The notes under the pieces were generated by a model. That model did not search any database and was not told where the DNA came from. It was given only the letters and a program-made list of their open reading frames with translations. A DNA stretch of 64,000 nucleotides from Streptosporangium brasiliense (GTDB lineage: Bacteria > Actinomycetota > Actinomycetes > Streptosporangiales > Streptosporangiaceae), in NCBI RefSeq assembly GCF_030811595.1, contig NZ_JAUSRB010000002.1:2790001-2854000 (forward strand), in the 5' to 3' direction. The translations under genes were made by a program, and so were the position numbers. Each line of letters starts with the position of its first letter. The first letter of the stretch is position 1. Below, in pieces: positions 52,135 through 61,829 of the stretch.

Positions 52135-53928
52135 TCAGCGGCCGCGGGGCGGCCCGGTGCCGAGGAAGTCGACGATGCGGCCGAGAACGGCGCCGTCCCG
52201 GGTGTCGTGCTGCGGGTCGTGACCGCCGCCGGGGACCTCCAGGTAGGTCACCTGGCCGTGGGCTCCGCGTAACCGGGCGTACAGCCGGCGGGAATGGCCG
52301 ACCGGGATGACCGGGTCGTCGTCGCCGTGCACGATGAGCAGTGGCAGCCGCATGCGGCCGACCAGCCGTAGCAGGTCGCGGGGGCCGAGGTCGTCGTCGA
52401 TCTCAGCCTGTCCGCCGAGCCGCTCCAGCAGGGCACGGACCGGCGCCGGCCCGTCCTCCGCCAGCTCCCGCCCCGACAGGAAGGGCGCGACGACCGCGGC
52501 ACGGGACCACAGGTCGGCCTGGGCGGCGGCGGCCAGCAGCGCCAGGTAGGCGCCGTAGCTGGCGCCGTAGAGCATCGCCCGCGGCCTGTCCGGCCCGCGG
52601 GCGGCGGCCAGGGCGCGGCCCAGTTGGAGGATGTCGGCGAGGTCGGGTCCGCCCCACGCGCCGTGGACGGCCTCACGGTGGGCGGCGCCGTACCCCGTGC
52701 TGCCGCGCTGGTTCGGCGCGACCACGGCGACACCCGCGGCGGCCAGGCGCTGGAAGAGCGGGTCGAAGGCGAAGTGCCAGGCGTCCTCGGGGCCGCCGTG
52801 CAGCGCGAGCACGGCCAGGCGGCTGGTGGCCGGGTCGCCGTACACGATCGCCTCGACGGGGCCCGCCGCGCCGGCGTAGGACCGGACACGGGCCGGTTCC
52901 AGCCGGGCCGCGTGGTCCTCCCCGACGGGAAGGAACCGCGGCCGGCCGCACCCGTCCACCCTGACGAAGCCCGGCGGGCGGTCAGGCGCGCTGTGGATCA
53001 CGTGCAGGCCGGTGGGGCCCCAGTGGGCCGCCGGGTACAGCGTCCCGGCCGGGAGGCCGACCTCGACGGTGGTGTCCTCCACCAGGTCGTGCAGGAGGAG
53101 GTGGGAGCGGGTGCGGCGGGTCACCGCGAGGGCCAGCCGCCGTCCCGCCGGCTCCAGGGCCAGCGGCGTCACCACGCCCTCCACGGCGTTGAGCCGCTCG
53201 GGGAAGCGGGTGGGCCCCTCGCCGTCGCGGTGGCGGACGCCGAGGCGGTAGGCGCCGTCGCGGTGCGCGGCGGTGAGCAGCACGCCCGGTCCGGGCGCCG
53301 CCAGCAGGAGACGCTCGTCGCCCGCGGGCCCGGCCGGGGAGGTGAAGGTGCCGCGTGAGGTGTCCAGGACCACGGTCGCCGGCCCCGGCCCCACTGTGGT
53401 CAGGGCCAGGCGGTGGCCGGCCCCGTCGAGCCAGATCCCGCCGCTGAGGAGGTAGGGCAGTTCGGCGATCGGTTCGGGCCGCTCCGCCCGTCCGGACAGG
53501 CGCCACGCGGTGGTGCGCCCGTCGGCGCCGGCGCCGAACGCCAGGGCGGCGGTCCCCCGGGCCGTGCCCGCGACGATCCTGACCCCGTTGCCGCGCAGGA
53601 CGCCCACCTCGTGCTCTGCGGCGCTCTCCGCCCCGTACGGCGCCGCGGTGACCAGCGTCAGGCGATGCTCGCCAGGCCCGAGGCGGCACAGCAGCAGGTC
53701 GCCCCCCTCGGTGGGCACCGGCAGGCTCAGCGAGGTCTCGCCGGCGCGGGTGCGGAGCGGCCGCGGCCGCGGCCGGGCGTCGGCGAGGTCCCACATCTCC
53801 GCGGTGAGGCGGCCGTGGCCGAGCTGGGTGAGGCAGGCGGCGTACCGGCCGCGCCCGGAGAAGCGGAAGTTGATCCGCGGGACATCCGGCGGGCGGTTCT
53901 CACCCGCCCTGGTGACGGTCTGGCTCAT
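52135..53928 (-). CDS. S9 prolyl-oligopeptidase-type protease, candidate leader peptidase (LanP)
   Basis: 597 residues: N-terminal beta-propeller-like part (about 15-340), then an alpha/beta-hydrolase domain. Catalytic triad: Ser457 in GASYGAY, Asp538 in HGDDDPVIP, His570 in GGGHDPQ. No signal peptide, so it acts in the cytosol. The ATG overlaps the lanL stop (ATGA), so it is made together with the synthetase. Prolyl oligopeptidases FlaP and AplP remove leaders in class III lanthipeptide systems. A matching role on the Pro12-containing LanA leader is inferred. Confidence 0.85.
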   Translation of the reverse strand: MSQTVTRAGENRPPDVPRINFRFSGRGRYAACLTQLGHGRLTAEMWDLADARPRPRPLRTRAGETSLSLPVPTEGGDLLLCRLGPGEHRLTLVTAAPYGAESAAEHEVGVLRGNGVRIVAGTARGTAALAFGAGADGRTTAWRLSGRAERPEPIAELPYLLSGGIWLDGAGHRLALTTVGPGPATVVLDTSRGTFTSPAGPAGDERLLLAAPGPGVLLTAAHRDGAYRLGVRHRDGEGPTRFPERLNAVEGVVTPLALEPAGRRLALAVTRRTRSHLLLHDLVEDTTVEVGLPAGTLYPAAHWGPTGLHVIHSAPDRPPGFVRVDGCGRPRFLPVGEDHAARLEPARVRSYAGAAGPVEAIVYGDPATSRLAVLALHGGPEDAWHFAFDPLFQRLAAAGVAVVAPNQRGSTGYGAAHREAVHGAWGGPDLADILQLGRALAAARGPDRPRAMLYGASYGAYLALLAAAAQADLWSRAAVVAPFLSGRELAEDGPAPVRALLERLGGQAEIDDDLGPRDLLRLVGRMRLPLLIVHGDDDPVIPVGHSRRLYARLRGAHGQVTYLEVPGGGHDPQHDTRDGAVLGRIVDFLGTGPPRGR

Positions 53929-56843
53929 CGGACCGGACCGCTGCGGAGGTCGCCGCCGGGGGCGTCGGCCATCCAGGGACGCGGCCCGCCGTGCCGGAGC
54001 CGGTGCAGGAAGTCCAGGATGCCCGCCAGCCCGGTGTTCCAGCCGATGGTCACCGCGGTCCCTTCCTCGTCCGGCACCACCAGCAGCCCGTCGCGGACGA
54101 CGGCCCGGCTCCACAGGACCCCGGCCAGTTCCTCGGCCCGCTCGCGGTAGACCGGCTCGTCCAGCAGGTCGGCCAGGTCCAGGAGGAACTGGCCGTCACC
54201 GGCCAGGCCGTGGCAGGCCGCGGTGCCGGAGACCAGGCGCCGTGCGTGCACCGCGCGGGCGGCGCTCTCGGCGGCCTCCCGCAGGCGTGGGTCACCGGTG
54301 GCCGCGTGCAGGCGGAGCAGGAACGTGCCCACCCCCGACGACCCGCTGCACCAGTGGGGGATCCGGTCGCCGCCGTCCGGGGACTGCGGCCACCAGGCCG
54401 CCCCGTCCCGGTACTCGGCCGCGGCCAGCAGCGTCTCCCCGGCCGTCACGGCCGTTTCCAGGCAGTCCTCGCGCCCCAGCGCGGTCCCGGCGGCCAGCAG
54501 GAACGTCGCGACCCCCGCGACGCCGTGCGCGAAGCCGTAGTGCACCGCCCCCGCCAGCGCGGAGTCGAAGTCGTCGGGGACGGGCCACAGCACGGTGCCG
54601 GGAGTGTGCCGCGCCGCTTTCAGCAGGGTGTCGGCGCACTCCCCGGCCCGGTCGGCGAAGCGGGTGTCACCGGTGGCCCGGAACAGGTGCAGCAGCGCCA
54701 GTCCCGTCCCGGCCAGGCCGTGGCACACGTCCGGGTTCGGCCAGCTGACCGGCAGGGCCAGGGCCGTCTCGACGCCCGCCCCGCGCAGCGCCTCGTCGCC
54801 GAGCGCGCGGCCCGCCTCGTACAGGCTCCACGCGATCCCGGCCCGGCCGAAGTACAGCCCCGGCGAGGGCCGGTGCTCATTCGCCAGACGGCGCGCCGTC
54901 CAGTCCGCCGCCTGACGCAGGCCCCTGCGGACCTCGTCCCGCGACGCCGGGGGGACCGCCCGGCCGGACCCCGACTCCGAGGTATCCGGCACTGAGGTCT
55001 CCAGCGCTGAGGTCTCCAGCGCTGAGGTCTCCGGCGCTGAGGTCTCCAACGCTGAGGTCTCCAGCACCGAGGCGAACAGGCTGAGCACTCCCGCCGAGCC
55101 GTACTGCACGGCACACGGATCGGCGTTCGAGCCGAACCCGGAAGTGGGCCACAGGCTGCCCCTCGCCCCGGGGTCGGCGAGGGCCTCCGGCGACATCGTC
55201 CGCAGCGTGTGGGCGATGCCGTCGTTCAGCAGCCGGTCCTGCTCGGGGACGCCCAGGCGGTAGGCGTCCGGCGTCCCGGCCGGGGCGGCGGCCGCCGCCG
55301 CGAGGAACTCCTCCACCCGCCGCAGCTCCCAGCGCCGCTCGGGAGCCTCCGCCATCAGGCCGAGCAGCAGCGGCGCCAGTGCCGTCGCCACGGGATCACC
55401 GGCGCCGACGACGCTCACCAGCGTCTCCAGCCGCCGATCGCGCGAGCGTGCTCCGAGCGGTCTGTCCTCCAGCAGCGTCGGCTGGGATCCGGTGGACAGG
55501 AAGTACAGCGTCGCGCCCAGCGCGAACAGGTCGACGGCCGCTCCGGGCGCGGGGGAGTGCCTGGGGGCGGAGACCTGCTCGGGGGCCGCGTAGCCGAGGG
55601 TGAAGTTCCGCTGGACGGGGGTGCCGGGGACGGCGGCCAGCTCCAGGTCGATCAGCCGGCACTCCAGCTCGGGGGTGACCATGATGTTGTTCGGCGTCAG
55701 GTCACGCAGCACATACCCCTGGCCGTGCACGGTGGAGACCAGCGCCACCAGACTCCGGGCCAGGCGCAGGACGGTGTCGTACCGGTCCCGGTCGGAGGTG
55801 ACGTGGCGCTGCTCGCCGACCCAGGCGCTCAGCACGGTCCCGGCCAGGAGTTCCTGCGCCAGGAAGAGGTTGCCGTCCTGTTCGAAGAAGGCCACCTTCC
55901 GTGCCGTGACGCCCAGCGGTGCGAACAGTTCGAGCATGTGCGCTTCGTGGCGCAGCAGGTCACGCACGTCGCGCCCATCGGTCGAGGCGCAGAGGTGCGG
56001 GCGGGCCTGCTTGACCACCACCTCGCCGCCCCCGGTCCGGTCCTCGGCCAGGAACACACCGCCCTTGGCGCCGTGCCGGATCGCCCGGCGCACCACGAAC
56101 CGGTCGCCGAGCAGCACCGGGCCGGCCGGCGCCGCCGACGCCTGCCCCGACTCGAACGGGCAGGTCGCCCACGCCGGGGGTGAGTACCACGCGTTGCGCT
56201 GGTCCAGCTCCCGGGTGCCGTCGGGCGCCGTCAGCCGCGAGGCGTAGGTGCCGTCGTTGCCCAGCTCGCTCGGGGCGGAGAACACCCCGTAGCGGTAGTG
56301 CACCAGGCTCCCCGGCCGGTAGGGGCGGTCGGACAGGACCGGTGGTCCGGGCAGGGCGTAGGTGGCGGCGTGCAGCTCCTCGGCGATCACCACGGCGGTC
56401 GGGTCGTCGGGCGGGTAGACCGTGACGAACTTGCCGACCGACCCGCGGCCCGTCTCCCGGGAGATGAGCCTGACCAGCTCCTCAAGGTCGGAGGCGAACT
56501 TGAACGCGCACCGGTGGCGGCCCAGCACCTCGACCACCCGGGTCAGCACCAGGGGGGCCGACAGGGGTGTCGCCGAGACGTGCAGCTTCCAGCCCTGCGC
56601 CCGGGAGGCCGAGCCCGCGGGGGTGACATAGGTCCATGGCGTGCCGGGACGGATCTCCCAGCCGGCGACGGCCTCCGCTCCCGGAGACACCCGGGACGCC
56701 GTGCTCCCGGCCCCGTCCGCCACCGCGGCGTGCGGCGCCCCGGCGGCCTGGGCGGCCGTCCGCGCCAGAGCCGCCCTGGCGACGTCTCCGAGCAGGAAAC
56801 GGTCCCCGCCGGGGAGTTCACCCTCGTTCATGGACTTGCTCAC
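53925..56843 (-). CDS. lanL: Class IV lanthipeptide synthetase LanL
   Basis: 972 residues in three domains. The lyase (about 1-215) has GKFVTVYPPDD and LVHYRYGVF. The Ser/Thr kinase (about 240-500) has GGVFLAED, VVVKQARP, VLRDLTPNNIMV and RLIDLELA. The LanC-like cyclase (about 570-972) keeps all three zinc ligands: Cys832 in HWCSGSSG, Cys877 and His878 in ACHGLAGDG. Intact zinc ligands separate LanL (class IV) from LanKC (class III). A short pentapeptide repeat (LETSA type) joins kinase and cyclase. GTG start with GAGG upstream. Confidence 0.92.
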   Translation of the reverse strand: MSKSMNEGELPGGDRFLLGDVARAALARTAAQAAGAPHAAVADGAGSTASRVSPGAEAVAGWEIRPGTPWTYVTPAGSASRAQGWKLHVSATPLSAPLVLTRVVEVLGRHRCAFKFASDLEELVRLISRETGRGSVGKFVTVYPPDDPTAVVIAEELHAATYALPGPPVLSDRPYRPGSLVHYRYGVFSAPSELGNDGTYASRLTAPDGTRELDQRNAWYSPPAWATCPFESGQASAAPAGPVLLGDRFVVRRAIRHGAKGGVFLAEDRTGGGEVVVKQARPHLCASTDGRDVRDLLRHEAHMLELFAPLGVTARKVAFFEQDGNLFLAQELLAGTVLSAWVGEQRHVTSDRDRYDTVLRLARSLVALVSTVHGQGYVLRDLTPNNIMVTPELECRLIDLELAAVPGTPVQRNFTLGYAAPEQVSAPRHSPAPGAAVDLFALGATLYFLSTGSQPTLLEDRPLGARSRDRRLETLVSVVGAGDPVATALAPLLLGLMAEAPERRWELRRVEEFLAAAAAAPAGTPDAYRLGVPEQDRLLNDGIAHTLRTMSPEALADPGARGSLWPTSGFGSNADPCAVQYGSAGVLSLFASVLETSALETSAPETSALETSALETSVPDTSESGSGRAVPPASRDEVRRGLRQAADWTARRLANEHRPSPGLYFGRAGIAWSLYEAGRALGDEALRGAGVETALALPVSWPNPDVCHGLAGTGLALLHLFRATGDTRFADRAGECADTLLKAARHTPGTVLWPVPDDFDSALAGAVHYGFAHGVAGVATFLLAAGTALGREDCLETAVTAGETLLAAAEYRDGAAWWPQSPDGGDRIPHWCSGSSGVGTFLLRLHAATGDPRLREAAESAARAVHARRLVSGTAACHGLAGDGQFLLDLADLLDEPVYRERAEELAGVLWSRAVVRDGLLVVPDEEGTAVTIGWNTGLAGILDFLHRLRHGGPRPWMADAPGGDLRSGPVR
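54979..55068 (-). repeat. 15-bp coding repeat in lanL, 6 copies
   Basis: Six tandem units of gaggtctccagcgct type (first at 54979-54993) encode Leu-Glu-Thr-Ser-Ala variants in the kinase-cyclase linker. In frame, so copy-number change would only alter linker length. Confidence 0.9.
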
Positions 56844-57179
56844 GTCCTCACTGCCTGCGCCGTCCTTGCTCTCCGCGGGGCCCGGACCGGCCGGGACGGC
56901 CGCCTGCCGGCGGTCGCCGGATCCGTTCTTCCGGATCCGTGGAGAGGGCCGGTCCCGGCGCGACGGCGCGACGCCGACGGCTCCGGGGACCCGGCCTCAG
57001 CAAAGTTACGGAGACGACTTGTGGCCGACCTGTGGTCGCGCCGGCCTCCCGGCACTGATCACCGACAGGTCCTCCCAAGCGGCTCCAAGCGCCGGTGGCG
57101 GCCATGAACGGGACCGGGCCGACCATCGTGGAGGAAGCGCTTTCCGCGCCCGCCGTCCCGGGACGCGTCCCTTCACGGA
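56844..57179. other. Gene-free stretch upstream of lanL
   Basis: About 336 bp between the lanL start and the terminator of the following S9 peptidase gene. It must contain the lanL promoter. I see no clear -35/-10 pair, no small precursor-like frame and no repeat. Open frames on either strand are compositional shadows. Confidence 0.6.
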
Positions 57180-57220
57180 CTGAGGGGACGGCCCGTGTCC
57201 TCCACGGTCCGTCCCCTCAG
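57180..57220 (-). terminator. Hairpin after the S9 peptidase gene
   Basis: Arms ctgaggggacgg (57180-57191) and ccgtcccctcag (57209-57220) are perfect complements, with further partial pairing (cgtg/cacg) inside. Lies 31 bp past the stop of the minus-strand peptidase. Confidence 0.75.
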
Positions 57221-57251
57221 ATCACGCTGATCGCGCCCGATGGCGCCGGGT

Positions 57252-59312
57252 TCAGGCGAGGGCCTTCCTGAGGAAGTCGACCTGGAGCAGGAGCAGGTTC
57301 TCGGCCACGACCTCCTGAGGGGTCATGTGGGTGACACCGGACAGCGGCAGGACGTTGTGCGGGCGGCCGGCCGCCAGGAGCGCGGAGGACAGGCGGAGGG
57401 TGTGGGCGGCGACCACGTTGTCGTCGGCCAGGCCGTGGATCAGCAGGAGGGGGCGGTCCAGCTTCTCGGCGTCGGCGAACAGCGACGACGATTCGTAGTG
57501 CCCCTCCTCGGGCAGGCCGAGGTAGCGCTCGGTGTAGCAGGTGTCGTAGAGGCGCCAGTCGGTCACCGGCGCCCCGGCGACGGCCGCGTGGAAGACGTCC
57601 GGGCGGCGGAGCACGGCCAGGGCGGCGAGGAAGCCGCCGAAGGACCAGCCACGGATGCCGACCCGGGACAGGTCCAGGTCGTCGGGGAAGCGCTCGGCGG
57701 CCCCCTGGAGCGCGTCCACCTGGTCCTCCAGGGGCGGGGTGGCCAGGTCGTGCAGGACGGCCCGCTCGAACTCGGGGCCGCGGCCCGGGGTGCCGCGGCC
57801 GTCGGCCACGATCACCGCGAAGCCCTGGTCGGCGAACCACTGGCTGGTCAGGTAGGCGCCGGAGGCGGCCAGGACCCGCTGGGCGTGCGGCCCGCCGTAG
57901 GGGTCCATGAGGACCGGCAGCCTCGCCGAGCCGGGCACGTGCCCCGCCGGGAAGAGCACGGCGGTGGACAGGTCGCGCCCGCCCGCGCGGATGAGGGAGA
58001 CCCGCAGGTCCAGGCCGTGCCGCTCGGCGTAGGAGGCGATGTGGCCCCGGGGCTTGCCGTGGTGGAAGACGCGGGTCGCCGAGCCCTCGTCGCCGAGGGT
58101 CTGGCCGGTGACCACCAGGGTGCCGCCGGCCGTGTGGCCGCTGTAGACACCGCTCTCGGCCGGGCTGACCAGCGTGATCCGGCCGTCCTTGTAGGCCCAC
58201 AGGGCGACCTCGGTGGGCTCGCCGCTGGCCCGGAAGAGCACGGCGTCGCCGTCGATGTCGACGACCTCGCGGAGCTGGAGCGTGGCGGGCGTGACGGGCT
58301 CGTCGCCGATGATCAGACGGTGGCCCCCGTCGCTGCTCGCGGCCCAGACCAGCGTGCCGTCGGACAGGTGGCCGGGCACGCCGGGGACGACGTCCAGCCA
58401 GGCGGGGTCGGTGTCCTCGCGGACGGTCGTGGAGCGGCCCGTGGCCGGGTCGACCTTGAGCAGGCGCATGGTCCGCTGGTCGCGCGACAGGGTGACGATC
58501 GTCAGGCCGTGGGCGTCCCAGGAGGCGGTGACCAGGTATTCGTCCTCGAAGGGGACGGGAGTGCGGGAGCCGTCCAGGGACAGGATGTACAGCTCGACCC
58601 GGGTGTTGGCCGTGCCGGCGGCGGGATAGCGCTGCTCGGTGGCGGGGCGGGCGGGGTTGGCCGGGTCGGCGATGTGCCACCTCGCGACCGGCGACTCGTC
58701 GGCCCGCTCGGTCAGCACCGCGTCGCCGGACGGGGACCACCAGTAGCCCCGCATGCGGTTCAGCTCCTCGGCGGCGATGAACTCGGCCAGGCCGTAGGTC
58801 ACCTCGGGGGACTCGGGGCGGGCCAGCACGTGGTCGATCTCGTCCTCGAGGTCCTGGACGTGGAAGGCGCCGCCGGTCACGTAGCCGACGTGCTCGCCGG
58901 TGGGGGAGACCCGCGGGTCGATCACCGGGCCGGACGTCTTCAGCCGCCGCATGTGCTTGGTCTTCAGGTCGACGACGTAGAGTCCGCCGGAGAGGGCGAA
59001 GGCCGCCGTGGTCACCGCGGTGTCGGTGCTGTAGCCGACGATGCCGCCCGCCTGCTCCCGGCTGCGCTCGCGCCGTGCCCGCTCCTCCGGCGGCAGGTCC
59101 TCCTCGTCCACGGCCAGGGCGCGCGGGTCGGCGATCAGCCGCTCCTTGCCGCCGGCGACGTCGAACTCCCACAGGCAGGTGACCGGGTCGGAACCGCTCT
59201 TCGTCCGGAGGAAGACGACGCGGTCGCCACCCGGAGCGATGGTGAAGCCACGGGGCACGCCGAGGGTGAACCGGCGGGTCCTGGCCTGCAGACGAGGGAA
59301 ACTCTCACTCAT
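57252..59312 (-). CDS. S9 family peptidase (DPP IV/acylaminoacyl-peptidase-like)
   Basis: 686 residues from the ATG at 59312; another ATG at 59321 is possible. An N-terminal propeller-like region precedes the catalytic domain with MDPYGGPHAQRV, VIVADGRGTPGRGPEFERAV, the serine in IRGWSFGGFLAAL, Asp in LIHGLADDNV and His in SGVTHMTP. The DGRGTPGRG style resembles DPP IV-like enzymes that release N-terminal dipeptides. It is separated from the lanthipeptide genes by a terminator and is probably housekeeping, though it could trim peptides. Confidence 0.88.
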   Translation of the reverse strand: MSESFPRLQARTRRFTLGVPRGFTIAPGGDRVVFLRTKSGSDPVTCLWEFDVAGGKERLIADPRALAVDEEDLPPEERARRERSREQAGGIVGYSTDTAVTTAAFALSGGLYVVDLKTKHMRRLKTSGPVIDPRVSPTGEHVGYVTGGAFHVQDLEDEIDHVLARPESPEVTYGLAEFIAAEELNRMRGYWWSPSGDAVLTERADESPVARWHIADPANPARPATEQRYPAAGTANTRVELYILSLDGSRTPVPFEDEYLVTASWDAHGLTIVTLSRDQRTMRLLKVDPATGRSTTVREDTDPAWLDVVPGVPGHLSDGTLVWAASSDGGHRLIIGDEPVTPATLQLREVVDIDGDAVLFRASGEPTEVALWAYKDGRITLVSPAESGVYSGHTAGGTLVVTGQTLGDEGSATRVFHHGKPRGHIASYAERHGLDLRVSLIRAGGRDLSTAVLFPAGHVPGSARLPVLMDPYGGPHAQRVLAASGAYLTSQWFADQGFAVIVADGRGTPGRGPEFERAVLHDLATPPLEDQVDALQGAAERFPDDLDLSRVGIRGWSFGGFLAALAVLRRPDVFHAAVAGAPVTDWRLYDTCYTERYLGLPEEGHYESSSLFADAEKLDRPLLLIHGLADDNVVAAHTLRLSSALLAAGRPHNVLPLSGVTHMTPQEVVAENLLLLQVDFLRKALA

Positions 59313-59398
59313 ACCAGTCATCTTGCCAGTTCCATGTCTCGTCCCGAGGTTCTCGGCGGCGGCTTGAGCAACAGATGTCTTAGGAGAAACTTGGGCAG

Positions 59399-60910
59399 GT
59401 GACACTCACCGCGCGAATCGCCCGCTCTCCGGGGACACCTGCCGTGCTGGCGTTCGTGTCCGTGCTCTGGGGGATCGGCACCCCGTCGTTCTGGCGGGAC
59501 GAGTCGGTGAGCGTGCTGGCCGCGACCATGCCGTTCGACGAGCTGTGGCGGCTGCTCGACGACATCGACGCCGTGCACGCGCTGTACTACCTGATGCTCA
59601 GGCCGTTCGCCGCCTTCGGCGGGGAGACCGCGGCCCGGCTGCCCTCCGCGCTCGGGGTCGCCGGGGCGGCGTTCGGGATCGCGGCCATCGGGCGGAAGCT
59701 GGCCACCCCGCGGGTGGGCCTGCTGGCCGGGCTGGTCTACGCGCTGCTGCCCATGGTCAGCCGCTACGGCCAGGAGGCGCGGAGCTACGCCCTGGTCAGC
59801 GCGGTGGCGGTCGCGGCCACCTGGGTCCTGCTCGGTGAGCGCCGGTCCCGGTACGCCGGCTACGGCCTGCTGATCGCGCTGCTCGGCTGGTTCCACCTCT
59901 ACGCCCTGCTCCTGCTGCCCGCGCACGCCTGCGTCGTGGTCCGCAGGCGCGCGGAGATCGTCCCGTGGCTGGCGTCGCTGGCCGGGGCCGGGGCGCTGCT
60001 CGCGCCGCTCGCGCTGATCGCGGCCGGGCAGCGGGAGGAGCAGCTGTTCTGGCTGAAGGTGCCGGGCCTCGACGGCCTGGGGCAGCTCGGGGTGGACATC
60101 GCCGGCGGCGACGCGGCGTGGGCCGCGCCGTTGCTGCCCGCCCTGTTCCTGGCCGCGCTGATCGCCCTCGTCCTGTTCGGGATCTGGCGCGGGGTACGGC
60201 CCGCCGGCCGGGCCGGGACGGGCGGGGCGGCCGCGGGCGGCGAGGGGCCGGTGGCCGGGGCGGTCCGCGGGCCGGGGTCCGGAGGCGCGCGCCCGCCCGG
60301 GACGGCCCCCGGGCAGGTGTCCGCGGGCACGCCGCCGCCCGGGACGGCTCCCGGACGGCCGTCGCTGGTGTGGGTGGCGCTGCCCTGGGCGGTCCTGCCG
60401 GTGGTGCTGTCACTGCTGATCTCGCAGGTCCACCCGGTCTACAGCCCGCGCTACGTCCTCTTCGCGGTCCCGGGTCTGGCCCTGCTGGCCGGAGCCGGTC
60501 TGGCCGCGCTCGGCCGCGCCCCGGCGAGCTGGGCGGCCCTCACCGCCCTGGCGGTGCTCTCCACGAGCGCTCACCTCGCCGTCCGCGCCCCCGCCAACCG
60601 CCCTGACGACCTGCGCACCCTGGCGGCCGTGCTGAGCGCCGAGCAGCGGCCCGGCGACGCGCTGCTCTACGTTCCCGAGCGCTTCCGGCTGTTCGTCGCC
60701 GTGTACGGCGAGCCGTACCGGAGGCTGGGGCCGCCCGGTCCGGACTCCCGCCGGGTGTGGGTGGTCTCGCGGCGGCTCAACGGCCCCAGATGGACCGGCT
60801 ACCCGACGCTGAAGGCGCTGGAGCGGGAGTTCACCAAGGGACGGACCCGGGTGTTCGGGGCGGTCCACATCACCTTGTACACAAGGGCCCGGATACCCTC
60901 GAAGGCATGA
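59399..60910 (+). CDS. Polytopic GT39/mannosyltransferase-like glycosyltransferase
   Basis: 503 residues with about ten membrane helices. The early loop [10 protein letters not shown] has the acidic pair typical of GT-C enzymes (ArnT/PMT-like), followed by [23 protein letters not shown] low-complexity Gly/Pro/Ala loop (about 270-320) interrupts the helices; the soluble C-terminus is about 90 residues. It would use a polyprenyl-phosphate sugar at the membrane; substrate unknown. GTG start; the stop overlaps mshB (ATGA). Confidence 0.75.
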   Translation: MTLTARIARSPGTPAVLAFVSVLWGIGTPSFWRDESVSVLAATMPFDELWRLLDDIDAVHALYYLMLRPFAAFGGETAARLPSALGVAGAAFGIAAIGRKLATPRVGLLAGLVYALLPMVSRYGQEARSYALVSAVAVAATWVLLGERRSRYAGYGLLIALLGWFHLYALLLLPAHACVVVRRRAEIVPWLASLAGAGALLAPLALIAAGQREEQLFWLKVPGLDGLGQLGVDIAGGDAAWAAPLLPALFLAALIALVLFGIWRGVRPAGRAGTGGAAAGGEGPVAGAVRGPGSGGARPPGTAPGQVSAGTPPPGTAPGRPSLVWVALPWAVLPVVLSLLISQVHPVYSPRYVLFAVPGLALLAGAGLAALGRAPASWAALTALAVLSTSAHLAVRAPANRPDDLRTLAAVLSAEQRPGDALLYVPERFRLFVAVYGEPYRRLGPPGPDSRRVWVVSRRLNGPRWTGYPTLKALEREFTKGRTRVFGAVHITLYTRARIPSKA

Positions 60911-61815
60911 ATGACCGGCGCCTGCTGCTCGTGCACGCCCACCCAGACGATGAGACGATCGGCAGCGGTGCGACCATGGCCAGATACGCCGCCGAGGGTG
61001 CCCAGGTCACGCTGGTGACCTGCACGCTCGGCGAGGAGGGCGAAGTCATCCCGCCGGAGCTGGCCCACCTGGCCGCCGACCGGGACGACACCCTGGGCAA
61101 GCACCGCATCGGCGAGCTGGCCGCGGCCTGCGAGGCGCTCGGCGTCACCGACCACCGCTTCCTGGGCGGTCCGGGCCGCTGGCGCGACTCCGGCATGATG
61201 GGCGTCGCCTCCAACCACCGCGACAACGCCTTCTGGCAGGCCGACCTGGACGAGGCGGCCGGGGAGCTGGTCAAGGTCATCCGCGAGGTGCGGCCCCAGG
61301 TCCTCGTCACCTATGACCAGAACGGCTTCTACGGCCACCCCGACCACATCCAGGCCCACCGCGTCTCCTGGCGGGCCTTCGAGCTGGCCGCCGACCCGGC
61401 GTTCGGGGAGGGCCGGCCGTGGCGGATCGCCAAGTTCTACTTCACCGCGACGGCCAGGTCCACGATGCGCCGGGCGGCCGAGGCGATCCGCGAGGCCGGG
61501 GTGGGGTTCCTGGCCGAGGACACCGTCGACGACCTGCCGTTCGGCTGCGCGGACGAGGACATCACCACCGAGATCGACGGCCGGCCCTACGTCGGCCGCA
61601 AGCTCGACGCGATGCGGGCGCACGCCACCCAGATCAGCGTGGCGGCGCCCTGGTTCGCCCTGTCCAACAACATCGGCCAGGAGGCGCTCGCGGTGGAGCA
61701 CTTCATCCTGCGCTCCGGGGTGCCCGGGCCCGCCGGCCCGGGGGCGCCGCTCGAAGTCGGGGGGCTCGGCGAGCCGTACGACCGCGAAGCCGACCTCTTC
61801 GCCGGGATCCACTAG
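60907..61815 (+). CDS. mshB: Mycothiol biosynthesis deacetylase MshB
   Basis: 302 residues. LmbE/PIG-L zinc deacetylase that removes the acetyl group from GlcNAc-inositol in mycothiol synthesis. Zinc motif [17 protein letters not shown] near the N-terminus and third ligand in [26 protein letters not shown] and [15 protein letters not shown] are MshB-specific rather than Mca-like. ATG within the upstream stop. Mycothiol is confined to actinobacteria, which supports the taxonomic reading. Confidence 0.94.
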   Translation: MNDRRLLLVHAHPDDETIGSGATMARYAAEGAQVTLVTCTLGEEGEVIPPELAHLAADRDDTLGKHRIGELAAACEALGVTDHRFLGGPGRWRDSGMMGVASNHRDNAFWQADLDEAAGELVKVIREVRPQVLVTYDQNGFYGHPDHIQAHRVSWRAFELAADPAFGEGRPWRIAKFYFTATARSTMRRAAEAIREAGVGFLAEDTVDDLPFGCADEDITTEIDGRPYVGRKLDAMRAHATQISVAAPWFALSNNIGQEALAVEHFILRSGVPGPAGPGAPLEVGGLGEPYDREADLFAGIH

Positions 61816-61829
61816 CCTCGATGGTTGTG

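Noticed and set aside
53925-56843. Class III (LanKC, labionin-forming) synthetase
   Set aside because: The three LanC zinc ligands (WCSG and ACHG motifs) are present; LanKC enzymes lack them.
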